Position numbers and translations under genes: made by a program. 64,000 nucleotides of DNA from Saccharina japonica. Its lineage: Eukaryota; Sar; Phaeophyceae; Laminariales; Laminariaceae. The stretch lies in the NCBI GenBank assembly GCA_008828725.1, contig MEHQ01000067.1, forward strand, positions 124,001 through 188,000. The letters run 5' to 3'. Below are positions 37,900 to 48,605 of this stretch, piece by piece (the stretch's first letter is position 1; every line of letters starts with the position of its first letter). The notes below the pieces were generated by a model that made no database searches, was not told where the DNA came from, and worked only from the letters and a program-made list of their open reading frames with translations.

Positions 37900-38110
37900 T
37901 TTTTTTGCCCGGCGGCGCGTTTTCGCGCTCGGCCCTCGCGGCCGATCTCGCCGCCGCTCGGGTCGGCGGCCGGGGGTCGCCGGGGAGCGCGCCCCCCGGG
38001 CCCGCCCTCGCCAGCGCCCGTGGCCCGCGCGGGGCGCTCGCGAAGCCGAAAAAATAGAGTCGGTTTACCCGGGGTACCCCGTCCCACTCGGGCGAGCCGG
38101 GCAGGGCAAC
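37900..38110. other. GC-rich island
   Basis: About 200 bp dominated by G and C (for example GCCGCCGCTCGGGTCGGCGG), sharply unlike the AT-leaning surroundings. It starts directly after a T-run. It could be a CpG-rich promoter of a transposon or captured DNA. No gene start is supported. Confidence 0.5.
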
Positions 38111-41100
38111 GTGAAACCCGGTCTCAGCGGCAGATTTGAAGTTTGAAAGGTGATTTTGCCGCGTCGGCATCAACACGACGAACAAAGGAGGGCACACCGA
38201 CGTGCACACCGAGCGGCATCGAACATCTGCACGCATGCAGCAACAGCAGCGACGCGACAGCATCTCTGAAGTTGTGCAGTCGTATGGTTATGACAGGGGG
38301 CCACGAGCATGCTGCTGCATCAGGTGTGCCTACTACGAAATGAGCGTTCTCACCGCACCGAGGTTTTTTCCGTACCAATTTGTCCGAAAATATATGAAAC
38401 GTTTCGTATTTGTTTTCAGATCCAAACGTTCGTAATATTTCCGAGCATATTGGCAAGTGTACAGTAGTACGTCGCAGGTACCAGGTATACCTGGTCCGTA
38501 TCATGCGTCCTCTGCAACAGATACAACCACAGCAGCAGCAGTGCCATGCTCGTAGTGGTGTTATGCTACCGAGTGGTGCTGCTTCTTGCTCTCGCTCTGC
38601 TGTAGTGCGGCGGTATGGTCTGTTAAGTGGGGCATCGTGGTGCTGCTGAACATAATGATCGCGCTTGAACAAAAAGAACGAGCTCACCAAACGTTATAGT
38701 ACCACTTTGTGGCTCTTTTTTCTTCCCGGCTTTTATTTCGCCAACCAAAGATAAAGGCTGTGCAGCAGCAGCAGTGCCTATGGCCAACCTCATGGAGTCT
38801 GTTATAATTTGTCCGGAAATGTAAGCACCGTTTGGTGTATGTGTCAATATCCAGACAGTCGTATCATTGCCAGCCAGGTTGGTACGTATCGACGTATATA
38901 TATACCAGGGGAAAAGGTATGTACTGCAGTACGTCCTCGATGAGTACGATATATCATACGTACCAGGCATGAAACAACAGCTAGCAGCCGTAATATGATA
39001 CTCAAAGTGGGTACTACTTACTGCAGAGTGCTGCTGCTTCTTCCCGCTGCTTGCGGCCTGTAGTACTCTTACTCCTCTTGTTGTGCGATCGATCCAAAGT
39101 TTGATCCCCACTTACGTACTGCTGTACTGCTGCAGCACATGGTGTGTGGGTGAGTTGGTGGGTGAGTGGGTGGGTGTTTGGGTGGGTGGGTTCGTACGTG
39201 GTTGAGTGATGTCGTGTCTGCTCTGTCCCTGGTTTGTTTTCTACGTATTACCTTTGCCCGCCAGTACAATACAACAGCACTATGCTCCCCACCTGCGGTA
39301 CGTACTACTGTATTGCTGTACTGTTAGAGCACGTGATGTGTGGGTGGGTGGATGCTCTTGGGGTGTGTTGGTACGCGGTTGAGTCATGTCATGTCTGTGG
39401 ATGGGGACTACTGCTGTGCTGCCCCTACTTTTGTCAGGCCGCTATGATACAAGGGCTACGCATAGATGCCGGCGACCGGATAGGATATTTTTCATAGTGG
39501 AACAACCTCTTGCACCTATAGTACGTACCCATCTGCCCCAACATACGTACTGCTACTTGTTTTCGTCCGCTATATACCGGCCCCGCTCTGGCATACCACA
39601 ATGATGCATGTTTATATGATGTACGAATACACCACAAGAGCCTTGTGTGTATTTCCCTTGGACGGCGGGAAATGTACGCTTTACCACGACGAGTAGTATT
39701 TAAGTAGCTTCAGCTGCTACTCGTAGCTGTACCGCTTTGCTGTGCGCTGAATGAAGCAGAAGTGTGCTGCTGCTACTGCTGAACGTTAGCTGCCGTGTCG
39801 CAGCATTAGTTGGTGGTGCTGCTGCTTGCTGTAGGTACGTAGATACTACAATTAGTAGCTCCGCTTGTGTTGCTGTTACTTGCTACACTGCCCGCTGCTA
39901 CTGCTTTGTACTGCTTGCTGCTACTGTATACTAGGTACTGTATTTACTGGACGAAATGCGATTGTATTTTTTCTGCCGTTTGCTGTTCGTATACGAGAAC
40001 GACATACTGCTCGCTGTGGTACACACCGCCATATCTACCGAACAAAATATGTCACGAAAAACAACTTGACAGTTTCGCCGATCGTGATATTGTTTCACAA
40101 ACTATGAGAATGACAAGTTTCCGCGAACTCAAGAAAATTTGACATCGCGGTTCGTGATAAAAATAACATGTTTTTTATGTGGTATAACGCCAATTTAATT
40201 ATAAATTTAAATATGCGTACGTTAGCAAAAACCGTTTTACTATACGATAATCGCTGAAAGGTGATTATTCGTTTACCCCCCTTTCTACAATTACAGCTGG
40301 ATGGCGATAGGTCGGTTTTTCCGTGGGACATGCCAGCTTGCGTCACCCCGCGGGGAACACCCCACTCCCCGAAGGGGAGCCTTGTATGTATAGTTATGTT
40401 TGTGAAATTTTCGCACTTTTCGCAACTTTTCTCTCCGCGCGAGCGCTTTTCGGCAAAACGCTAAGTACCCCGACACGGGAGGCCCGGCCGGACACATTGG
40501 TCGAGGTTTGGGCTCGATCCGAGCTCTGTGGCTCGCGTGGCGGGCGCTCGAAGTTTTTTTTCCCGCGGGAGTGGATAAGCCGATTTCCCGGGTTTTCTGC
40601 ATGAGGCCGTGTTTCGTACGTACGTGCCAGTAAATAACGATGTTCTGTTTTTAGATGTTGTCTGTTTTTTGCTCTCTCACATGCACACAGGCCAGAAACA
40701 TGTACCAGATACCAGTAGACAACAGACAACATGCACAGAGCACGGCGTTACAGCGTTGCCGCCAACACCAGTAGGGAACATCGTGCGTGAGTGGCACATC
40801 CATCTGGGCTGTACTGCTGCTGTAGGTAGTTGTTTTATCCAAGGCTGCTGTCCGTAGTCCGCCACCTGTCTTGCATTCTTTGCTGTTGTGCTGTGTGTCT
40901 ATGACATATCCAGGGTCACTTTGGACCGAAATGTAAGGGCCGTTTTTATTACGTGTGAGTACGGCAACTGTTATTATATTTCTGATGTTGCGGGTTCTTG
41001 CCCCAAGCACACCACCAAACTTTTAGACATCAGATAACATGCAAAGAGAACACAAACAACACGTTGCAACCCCGCCCAGCAGCACAAGCAGCAGCAGGCA

Positions 41101-41984
41101 ACATCACGCGCATGTGGCAGGTCCGTGCTGTACTGCTGTGGCTCCAGCAGCAGTAGTTGCTTTATCGGAGGCTATGATCCGTCATCGGTCATATCTACCT
41201 CTCTCCTTCTGCTGCGCTGCTGCTGTGCATGTGTATGTGCGGTGTGTCACGCACTCACTGCTGTGGACACGCACGCCAGTATAAAACATATCTTGACCTT
41301 TGGTAATATGGTCAAATGAGTGCGATGCCCGGTTATTTGTTTGAAGTCGTCAGTTCGAGACTCTCGTTCATAATTTTTTCCTTTTTAGTGGGGGATAGAA
41401 ATTTACTTGCTATTTGTCTGCGGGCCGAAAATAACTTGACCTTGGTATGGGGGGTGAAAAAGCGCACCGTGCATTGTTATCCCACCCACTGTTCGAAAGA
41501 CGCCCGAGGTGACGAGACTCGAAATACATCCAGTATTTAGTGTGTAAGTGTATCCAGCGCCTTAGCCTATATCGACTGTGGATCTGCTGCACAGTTAGCA
41601 GCAGCACCACCAGCAAGCAGTGTGTTGTTGGACCTGTGGCAGCATGCATGTACTACGCAACAGCAGAGACCCCCAGCACTACGTACTGCGTTGTACTTTG
41701 TATTTAGTGTATTATTTTCCCTAGGGTATTCTTCCACTCCAGAGCTTTTTGGAGCCTGTCCTGTGACCACGGACTACCCCTTATAACAACAGATCACAGG
41801 GTCCGATAAAAAAACACACACACAGCAGTACAACAGTATTATAGTAGGACGCCACAGCAATACAGGGCGGACAAAACTACCGCACGCGCTTCATTCTGTT
41901 TTATTGCTCTGCACTGCTCGTGTGCTGTCTGTGGTGTCTGGGTTACGCACGTACATAATACAAACATAAAACAAACCGAAGTGA

Positions 41985-42165
41985 AAAATAAACAGCCATT
42001 TTCGGCCCTGACACAAAAAATAAGCCAATTTCGACCCTCCGCACCAAAACCAGGCCAATTTCGAACCCATCACAAAAACCAAGTCATGTTTAATCCCCCA
42101 CATAAAACCATGATAATTTCGACCCTAACACTGAAATCGAATCTATTTCGATCCCCTTCTAGAAC
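41985..42165. repeat. About 36-bp minisatellite, five diverged units
   Basis: Units have the form CAAAAACCA, then GCCAATTTCGACCC, then a C-rich link (near 41990, 42025, 42060, 42100 and 42140). Confidence 0.7.
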
Positions 42166-42804
42166 CAAGTCAACTGTGGTGCCTCTCCACACAACAAAGA
42201 CATACATAAACACACTGGCGAACATAATATAGTGTTTGGCGGAATCGTTAGGAAAATCTGTTAAAAATATGCAGTCAATAGCAAGGGTGCCACACTATTT
42301 CCAAGCCTTTTTATCCCCAAAAGTGCGCAGGTCATCTGATACAGTTCTAAAAAAGAGTATGCATGTACCCTGCATGTACGGTAATATGCAGATAATTCAT
42401 AACCACGTCGTACTATGATGTAATATGCTTGCGCAGGATATCGAATTATGTACGAGTTTGGATTTCAATTCGTTCTTGCGCCACTCCCCTAGGCATGTCC
42501 CGGAGGGGAACCTTGTACACAATACAATACTGAATACTTCCAGTACAAGGCATGCAATAGTTAACGCACGACATTTAAATAGTCCGAGGGTCATCACTTG
42601 ACGAGCTGTACTTCCACCGCAGGAGCAGATCATTGAAACCGTTCAAATTCTCTAAACTCGACACGGTGCAAAATTCGAACCGGATCCCGATTTAGCTTGG
42701 ACCTCTCAATGCGACGAGCCCGGCCCGTGAGAATGGTCTGGACTCTCAAGAGAAATACCTACCGCGACACTTATCTCATCACCCCATGTCCTCCTTTGAA
42801 CTGC

Positions 42805-42823
42805 CCACAGGTGCTGTTTAGTA
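42805..42823 (+). pseudogene. Repeat exon, 5' piece, cut by a transposon
   Basis: The acceptor CTGCCCACAG and exon start GTGCTG are intact at 42801-42816, after the usual CATCACCCCATGTCC intron end. The exon is then cut by the element at 42824-45870, and the rest resumes at 45871. Confidence 0.65.
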
Positions 42824-42926
42824 CAGGACACCAACTGCTAAACAGGAATCTGAGCTTAGCCTGGCTTTCCTTTTTTCGTCGTGTAATGAGCCTCTTTCTA
42901 ATTGAGCATTTTTCTTATTATGCCTA

Positions 42927-43505
42927 CAGGGGTCCGCATAAAAGTTAGACCTGTTTTTTTTCCAATTCTGCCGATACCTTTACTGAAATAACGAAGGCAA
43001 CAAAATCACACGCCGTTTGTGTCCAAGGTGCCGTGAGTAAAATTAAAAATTCGCGTTTGCGTCTTTTTTTGTTTCGTGTCTTTTTTGCTTAGTATTCACC
43101 ATCGAAGGCAGATTTCGTATGGGATTCCAAATGGCCCATTCTCAATACACTTATTTCCCGAAGGCTCCGAAAATCACATTCAAAAATTGCATGATGCTTG
43201 TATAGCCTATTACCACAATTGTCCGTGTTTACATTTTGAATATCTTGTCTAGAATGTGATTTTCCTGGCCTTCGGGAAATAAGTGTATTGAAAATGGGCC
43301 ATTTGGAATCCCATACGAAATCTGCCTTCGATGGTGAATACTAAACAAAAAAGACATGGAACAAAAAAAGACGCAAACGCGAATCTTCATTTTTACTCAG
43401 GGCACCTTGGACACAAACGGCGTGTGATGTGTTGCCTTCGTTCTTTCAGTAAATATATCGGCAGAATTGAAAAAAAAACAGGTCTAACTTTTATGCGGAC
43501 CCCTG
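42927..43505. mobile_element. 579-bp fold-back MITE
   Basis: Two arms of about 255 bp (42927-43182 and 43250-43505) are near-complete reverse complements around a loop of about 67 bp. The ends are CAGGGGTCCGCATAAAAGTT and its complement. TA flanks both sides (42925-42926, 43506-43507). The arms differ at scattered positions, so insertion is not very recent. It has no coding capacity. TA target and CAG-type ends place it with Tc1/mariner-related MITEs (family knowledge). Confidence 0.92.
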
Positions 43506-43586
43506 TAACAGAAATCGAAAATCGAGCTGGATCGTTTTTTTGTTTACAGTAACTCATATTAATACCCGTCATTGACCATACGCCCC

Positions 43587-43815
43587 TCATTGCCGCATGC
43601 GCACGTTCGAAGTCCAAACGATTCCGTGTGTAATCTTAGTGAGGGGTACTGACGCCAGGGAAACTTGCTCGGTAACGGAGTTGGAACGTTTCCGCTTTCG
43701 TCCCTTCCCCTCGCGTGAATTATTAGTCCCGGTAAGGGCGGCAAAACTCTCTTCCCCGCCTTCACCCCCTTCCTCGGTTTCGCTACCATTGGAAACGCTG
43801 CCCTGTCCGAGATAA
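43587..43815 (-). pseudogene. Acidic/basic low-complexity coding-like tail
   Basis: A minus-strand frame (part of an open frame 43587-44039) reads SETEEGGEGGEESFAA, then a basic RKRKRS cluster that could be a nuclear signal. It lies just downstream of, and in a different frame from, the 309-codon frame at 43816-44745. It may be the next exon or the continuation after a frameshift. Product unknown. Confidence 0.3.
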
Positions 43816-44745
43816 CTATCGCTGTCGATATCTACACACACACGATCCCTTCCTCCTTTCCTTGTCGTCACTTCGCTGCCACTCTTCGTCCGCTCCTGCC
43901 CCTTCCTCCGTCTCACTGCTGCTGCTGTTGTTCTCTTTAAAAAACAAAATGTCTCTGTAACCATCTCCCCCCGCCCTTCCCCCTTCCTGGTTACCTTCCC
44001 AGCTGTCACCCCCCTCCTCGTCCTTGTCCTTCTTGCCACGACCAGTGCGACCGCCCCGGTCGACGTCTCCGTTGCCCACTCCCTGCTGTGGCGCTACTAG
44101 CTCACGTTGAAGCATTCTCGATTGCGAAGTAGCCTCACCCAGTAGCACCGATGAATGTTCTGCTGCGGCCTTGCCACCAGTAGTGTACTTCCCGAGTGGA
44201 AGCTCCATACTGAGCGTAGTGCCGGTTCGCTCGAGTAACACCCTGTTGTCGTAATCCTGGTGCGTCCGTGTCTCTGCCCATCGTGTGATGAAACCCATCA
44301 CTCGTCCAAACCCCCGGCGCAGCATGATGGGCCTCTTCACGAGTGGTGCATCGAGGGCCGGAGAAGGTGCGCGGACACACGCATCGCCCGGTGGGCATTC
44401 CAGGGGCGACATTGGTTCATCAGCATTGAGGTAACCATCATCGTGAAGCACAGATACGTCGTTTGATCCACGGGCTCGCCCGGTGTTGTCACCATCCGTT
44501 TCGTCTTCGCAATCCTCGTCGTTCGACTCTTCGGGGTGCTCTTCGTCCGCTGGAGTAAAGGGCTGCACGTCATCCGGGGTTTCCTTGCCGCCATCGGCAC
44601 CCATTAACGTGTACGGCTCGTCCAGGCCTTCAAAATTGACGAAGTGATCGTCGGCACCGTCTGCTGTCATCGCAAGCCCAGTCTTTTCAAACAGGCGTCT
44701 ACGGGACAGCTGGTCCGGATCAACATTTTCGACGGCCCCACGCAA
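43816..44745 (-). CDS. Unrecognised 309-codon frame inside the 3-kb TIR element
   Basis: This is the longest single frame in the element, on the minus strand. The first ATG-like start is a TTG at 44745, right after an in-frame stop, so this is probably an exon or fragment rather than a complete gene. Residues 60-100 are rich in Asp/Glu. A more ordered stretch follows (RRGFGRVMGFITRWAETR, then RVLLERTGTTLSMELPLGKY, about residues 145-195). The last 80 residues are low-complexity Gly/Glu/Lys. I recognise no transposase triad. It could be a transposase accessory protein or captured host sequence. GC content is higher than in flanking DNA. Confidence 0.4.
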   Translation of the reverse strand: MRGAVENVDPDQLSRRRLFEKTGLAMTADGADDHFVNFEGLDEPYTLMGADGGKETPDDVQPFTPADEEHPEESNDEDCEDETDGDNTGRARGSNDVSVLHDDGYLNADEPMSPLECPPGDACVRAPSPALDAPLVKRPIMLRRGFGRVMGFITRWAETRTHQDYDNRVLLERTGTTLSMELPLGKYTTGGKAAAEHSSVLLGEATSQSRMLQRELVAPQQGVGNGDVDRGGRTGRGKKDKDEEGGDSWEGNQEGGRAGGDGYRDILFFKENNSSSSETEEGAGADEEWQRSDDKERRKGSCVCRYRQR

Positions 44746-44826
44746 TCAGTGCGTCAGCAAGACCCTGTGATCGCAGGCACACATATTGTTCGTGTCCCAC
44801 GTTTCCACGCTGTCACCCTTCGCCGA

Positions 44827-45180
44827 CTATGCCTCGAGAGCCTGCCTCACACCCAACCTGTCCAGTCGCCCGTATCCTGCTAAGACCGGCTGCACCTCAC
44901 CCGTGCACACTGATGGCAGCAGCCAAAGCAGAGTGTTGCATACCCCCTTGAGTGTCGGTTCCGACTCTTTCGTCGTCTGCCGGTGCAGGTTCTCGGAAAA
45001 AAGGACGGCCTGCGAGATGGGCTTCACGCCAGAACCGCCTGCGACGGAGGCCTTTAAAGGGTTGTCAACCCACTGGTTGCATTAGTCGCACGTGCTTAGG
45101 CTCTGTCCACTTTTGATGTCGTGGGACTCGCCTAAGGCTGCGGCCCTGGCATGGTTCAGGTTGTCGAGCCACTTTCCTCC
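44827..45180 (-). pseudogene. Unrecognised coding-like segment with internal stop
   Basis: The minus frame reads GGKWLDNLNHARAAALGES, then an in-frame TAA near 45083, then CNQWVDNPLK and on to RQALEA and a stop at 44827. Composition and length suggest former coding DNA. It lies between the segments at 45185-45465 and 43816-44745 in the same orientation, as expected for one gene broken by introns or mutations. No family recognised. Confidence 0.35.
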
Positions 45181-45184
45181 GATC

Positions 45185-45465
45185 GCAATGGTCAAATTAA
45201 ACGAATAATCTCCCCGAGCTCACTGTTGTACTCCTCTTCGTCCAAGGACCCGTTACATCGTAGGCCCCACAGCGTGGCAAGTTTGAAAAATATTTTTTCA
45301 GAGACATTGCCATCGCGCGTGGCGCTCTTTAGCTCGTCGAGCTGCTGCGTATTCAAGGCCCCCTGGTGTCTCAATTCACCTAATGCAGAGAGCGATTTGA
45401 GTCTGGCCGTGAACGCTATTGGCAAAACGAGGGCCGCAAGATCTGTGACTTGGATACTCCAGTCT
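45185..45465 (-). pseudogene. Unrecognised helical coding-like segment
   Basis: The minus frame opens about 45465 (DWSIQVTDLAALVLP), continues LKSLSALGELRHQGALN and ends LGEIIRLI with a stop near 45192. The middle resembles short-helix modules with a GxLTxxEFxxxK-like layout (GALNTQQLDELK), as in SHOCT-type domains, but this is only a pattern. It would be the N-terminal part of the element's minus-strand gene. An upstream acceptor (GACAG or GGAG) is possible. Confidence 0.35.
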
Positions 45466-45870
45466 GCTATTCCCCTCTCCTCTCTGTCCTACCTCCGGAT
45501 ATGTTTCAAAATGCTTACTCAGTACACATTTGTCGGGTTTCCGCATCCAAACAATGCGTTTTTGTGTAGGCAAACAAATTGGAAAATATGAAAAGGCCAT
45601 AAAATAAATGCGGTCAAAAACAAACAATCTACAAAGTACACACTGCTGTACCGGGTCAACATTGAAAATATACGTTCGCTAAAAACCTGAAAGATCTTGC
45701 TCGCGACCACCAAGGGCAGGCAGCAGGGTTTTACGAAGGCGTCGGTGATTCGCCCCAGGGGGATAATCGGCCTTTCATACTTGAGGCGGAGGCCCAGCCT
45801 CGCGTCTTCCTTATTGTGTTGGAAATGTCAGCCTGGTTTCTTCTTTACCTGTTTCTCATTACGTGTGCTG

Positions 45871-45953
45871 TACTGCATTCGCCTTTGATAGTCACATCAC
45901 ATTAAACGAAAGTGCTACCTTCACCAACAACACACCCGGTGAACGTGGGGGTA
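45871..45953 (+). pseudogene. Repeat exon, 3' piece, frameshifted
   Basis: It continues the exon begun at 42811 and ends GAACGTGGGG|GTAAGAAC. The second half reads ITLNESATFTNNTPGERGG, very like the 46838 exon. The first half is out of frame by one base (a TAA results). Confidence 0.65.
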
Positions 45954-46837
45954 AGAACAACTACAGGCAAAGGAAGTTATAAGCGCAAAGAAGAATGTTT
46001 AACTGGATGTGCGTACAGTTGGTTTATGTATGAAACTCATTGGGGCTATTGATATTAGGAACAAGCATATTCCAACAGATATATCCCAGTTGCAGCATAT
46101 TTTGTAGTGGAGAGATCCAAGCATTCAGCGATGTCGAGATCGTGACAGCCTAAATATATTTGGTGCTTTGTACCTGGTCAAGATTGTACTTACAATGTGA
46201 CTCCCATACGTGAGGGTATGAACGGCGATATCAGAAGGACAAATCAGGGATGCATCGGACAGACGGCGATATATATAGAGATTTATTGATCTACTTGCTA
46301 TTGCCATATGTCATGTGTTGTGAAATATTGTGAAATTTTGTTAACCATAAGATAAATATATGCGCAAAATGCGTGCAATACGCATCTCACCGTGCGGATT
46401 GGATATTGGGTATTGGTTTTGATTTCCGGGACTCAATGAATCTAAATAGTCCAAGGCTAATCACTTGGAGTTATATCCGAACCTAGGAGCCGTTTTTGGA
46501 AGATGTCGCATGACAGATGCTGGCACAATATGCCCATACCCAATACTCGTAACAAAATGAATAACTCAAGTACAAGGCATGCAACAGTTAACGCACGCTA
46601 CCGATATATTCCGGGGCTCATTACTTGACGAGCTACACTTCAATCGCAGGAACATGTCATTGAAACCGTTCAAAATCTCTCACCTCGATACAGTGCAAAA
46701 TTCGAACCAGATCCCGACTAAGGTTGGACCACCTAATGCGACGACCCCGGCCCGTGATAAATGTCTGGACCCTCAAGTCAAATACGTTCCACGGCACTTA
46801 TCTCATCACCCCATGTCCCCCTTTGTCCTGCCAACAG

Positions 46838-46918
46838 GTGCTTTACTCGCCATTAATAGTGACATCACATTCAACGAAGGTGCTACCTTCACCAACCACA
46901 CATCCGGTGAAAATGGGG
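46838..46918 (+). CDS. Single-repeat beta-helix (Pmp-type) exon, intact
   Basis: An 81-nt phase 1-1 exon lies between TGTCCTGCCAACAG and GGGG|GTGAGAAC. It is fully open and encodes one repeat: GALLA, NSDITF, FTNH, and a terminal NGG. It is the only intact copy of the three in this tandem array; the neighbours at 45871 and 47812 carry frameshifts. Donor GTGAG is weaker than the GTAAG of its relatives but acceptable. If the long locus is still transcribed, this exon could be included without changing the frame. Confidence 0.58.
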
Positions 46919-47811
46919 GTGAGAACAACGCTGTACAGGCGAAGGAAGATTTTGGCGTAAAGAAGGTTGTTTAACTAGATGTGCGTACAGTCGATTTGTG
47001 TATGCGAAGCATTGGAGCTGTTGATGTTAGGAAACAAACGCAAAATAAAATAGTATTCCCAGTTACAGCATGTTTCGTCGTGGAGAGGTTCCAGCACTCA
47101 GCGATGGCGATATCGTGACAGCCTAGATATGTTTTTTGGGCTTTGGACCTGGTCAAAGTGGTACTCGCAATGTGACTCCCAGACGTTAGGATATGAACGG
47201 CGATATCATAAGGACAGATCAGGGTGCATCGGACAGACGGCGATATGTATGGCCATTGATCTACTTGCGATCATTGCATGTCGGTAAATATTGTGAAATA
47301 TTGTTAAGTATATGAGAAACATATGTGCAAAATCCGTGCCTTACGCATTTCACCGTGCGATTTGTATGTTGGTTATTGGTGGTTTCTTCCGAGACTCACC
47401 GAATCTAAATAATCCAAGGCTGATCACCTGTAGTTGTCTAAATCTAGGAGCCGTTTTCGAAAGACGTCGCCTGGCAGCGGATGGCGAAACATACACATAC
47501 ACAATACCCAAATATATATATATTAACTGTTCATGTACAAGACATGCAATAGTGAACGCATGATATCGAAATAACTCGAGGCTCATCACTTGACGAGCTG
47601 CACTTCAACCGCGGGACAGGCCATTAAAACGGTTCAAATATCTAAGCCCGATACAGTGCAAAATTCGAACCGGATCCTGATTTAGCTTGGACCTCCTAAT
47701 GTGGCGAGCCCGGACCATGAAATGTTTTTGGACTCTCACGTGTAATACCTACCGCAGCACGGCTCTCATCACCAAGGGTTTTCTGCTAAGTCCTGCCCAC
47801 AAGGTCAGGTT

Positions 47812-47890
47812 CCCCATCTGATAGTGACATGACATTCAACGAAAGTGCTACATTCACCCAACCACACATCCCGTGGTAATAGGGGTAAGA
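47812..47890 (+). pseudogene. Decayed repeat exon in tandem unit 3
   Basis: TCTGATAGTGACATGACATT, then FNESATFTQ-like codons, match the 46838 exon, but the acceptor reads CCCACAAGGTCAGG. Single-base changes shift the frame near CACCCAACCACACATCCC, and the end gives TAATAGGGGTAAG. Confidence 0.6.
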
Positions 47891-48534
47891 AAAACTACAT
47901 GCAACGAAAGTTCTTAGTGTTAAGATAATTGTTCAACTGGATGTGTGTACAGTCGATTTGTGTTTCCCTAGTAGTAGGTATTTCCCAGTAGCAGCATGTT
48001 TCGTCGTGGAGAGATACAAGCACTGGTCGATGGCGAGGTCGTGACAGCCTAGATATATATTTTTGGGCTTTGTACCTAGTCAAGGTTGTGTCAGAGTGAC
48101 TCCCATACTTGAGGATTTAGTCAGCGATATCACAAAGATAGATCAGGGATGCATCGGACAGACGGCGATTTGTTGGGTATTTGATCTACTTGCGATTATC
48201 ATCTCTTGCGAAAAAGTGGTAAACCAATGGAAACATATATGCGCCGTATCCGCGCCATACGCATCCCACCGTGCGAATTGGACCTTGGTTATTATTCTAT
48301 CTTCCGAGACTCACTGAAGCTAAATGATCCAAGGTTGGCAATTGGAGTTGTGCCCAAACCTCGGAGCCGTTTTTGGAAGAGGTCTCAATCCAAACTCAGT
48401 AACATGCACAATTGACGTGGATGAAACTACTGTATGTTACGAGCGCTTTGTGATATTCATATTTTCATAAACAAAAGGCTGCGCTTACCTTTGCACGGCT
48501 CTCGTTTAGACTGTTTTACGTTCGCCCTCCACAA

Positions 48535-48605
48535 GAGTGGTGTTCGCGTCTTCGATAGCTACATCACTTTTGGCATAACTACATGTTCCACCAAACTTCA
48601 CCCTC
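48535..48605 (+). pseudogene. Decayed repeat exon
   Basis: GTGTTCGCGTCTTCGATAGC encodes VRVFDS, and YITFGITTCSTK follows, after a CTCGTTTAGACTGTTTTACG tract. The donor is replaced by TTCTGATATATATAT. Its partner in D1 is at 25040-25140. Confidence 0.45.

Larger units (their letters stand above)
37880..42515. mobile_element. 4.6-kb insertion rich in CTG and GTAC repeats, unclassified
   Basis: Flanks CATGCCTATA (left) and TACACAATACAATACTG (right) are joined in the paralog at 23995-24015, so the DNA between was inserted. It contains a GC island at 37900-38110, a second at about 40430-40590, dispersed CTG runs and many GTACGTA words. It also has diverged internal repeats (39110-39215 with 39297-39410; 40675-40860 with 41030-41180). 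A hairpin followed by CCTTGTA occurs at 40365-40386, and a similar one ends the insertion at 42486-42517. No transposase, TIR or LTR was recognised. The terminal hairpin is compatible with a Helitron-like non-autonomous element, which is only a guess. No frame has a known domain. Confidence 0.55.
42824..45870. mobile_element. 3.05-kb TIR element with TA target, carrying coding DNA
   Basis: The left end CAGGACACCAACTGCTAAA and the inverted right end CAGCACACGTAATGAGAAA are related, both followed by CAGG. TA flanks each side (42822-42823, 45871-45872). Outside lie the two parts of a repeat exon, so the paralogous exons give the empty site. The TIRs are imperfect (about 70% by eye over 25 bp). 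Inside are an unrecognised minus-strand coding region and a nested 579-bp element. Without the nested element the length is about 2.47 kb. TA target and CAG ends suggest the Tc1/mariner superfamily. Confidence 0.6.
45860..48440. repeat. Tandem exon-intron units of about 970 bp
   Basis: Three consecutive units each contain a repeat exon (45871, 46838, 47812) followed by a similar intron: GTAAGAACAACTACAGGCAA-like donor side, ATTTCGTCGTGGAGAG, GACAGCCTAGATAT, GGATGCATCGGACAGACGGCGAT, ending at the CTCATCACC pyrimidine tract. Exon spacing is about 970 bp. The same intron follows the 24297 exon. This is direct evidence for tandem duplication of exon plus intron. Confidence 0.8.

Noticed and set aside
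38124-38690. 188-codon minus-strand frame with Cys-rich runs
   Set aside because: The Cys and Gln runs come from CTG/CAG microsatellite. No start context or domain supports a gene.
42660-42700. tRNA-like GTTCGAACC words near 42672 and 46695
   Set aside because: No cloverleaf arms can be drawn around them, and they recur as part of the duplicated intron.
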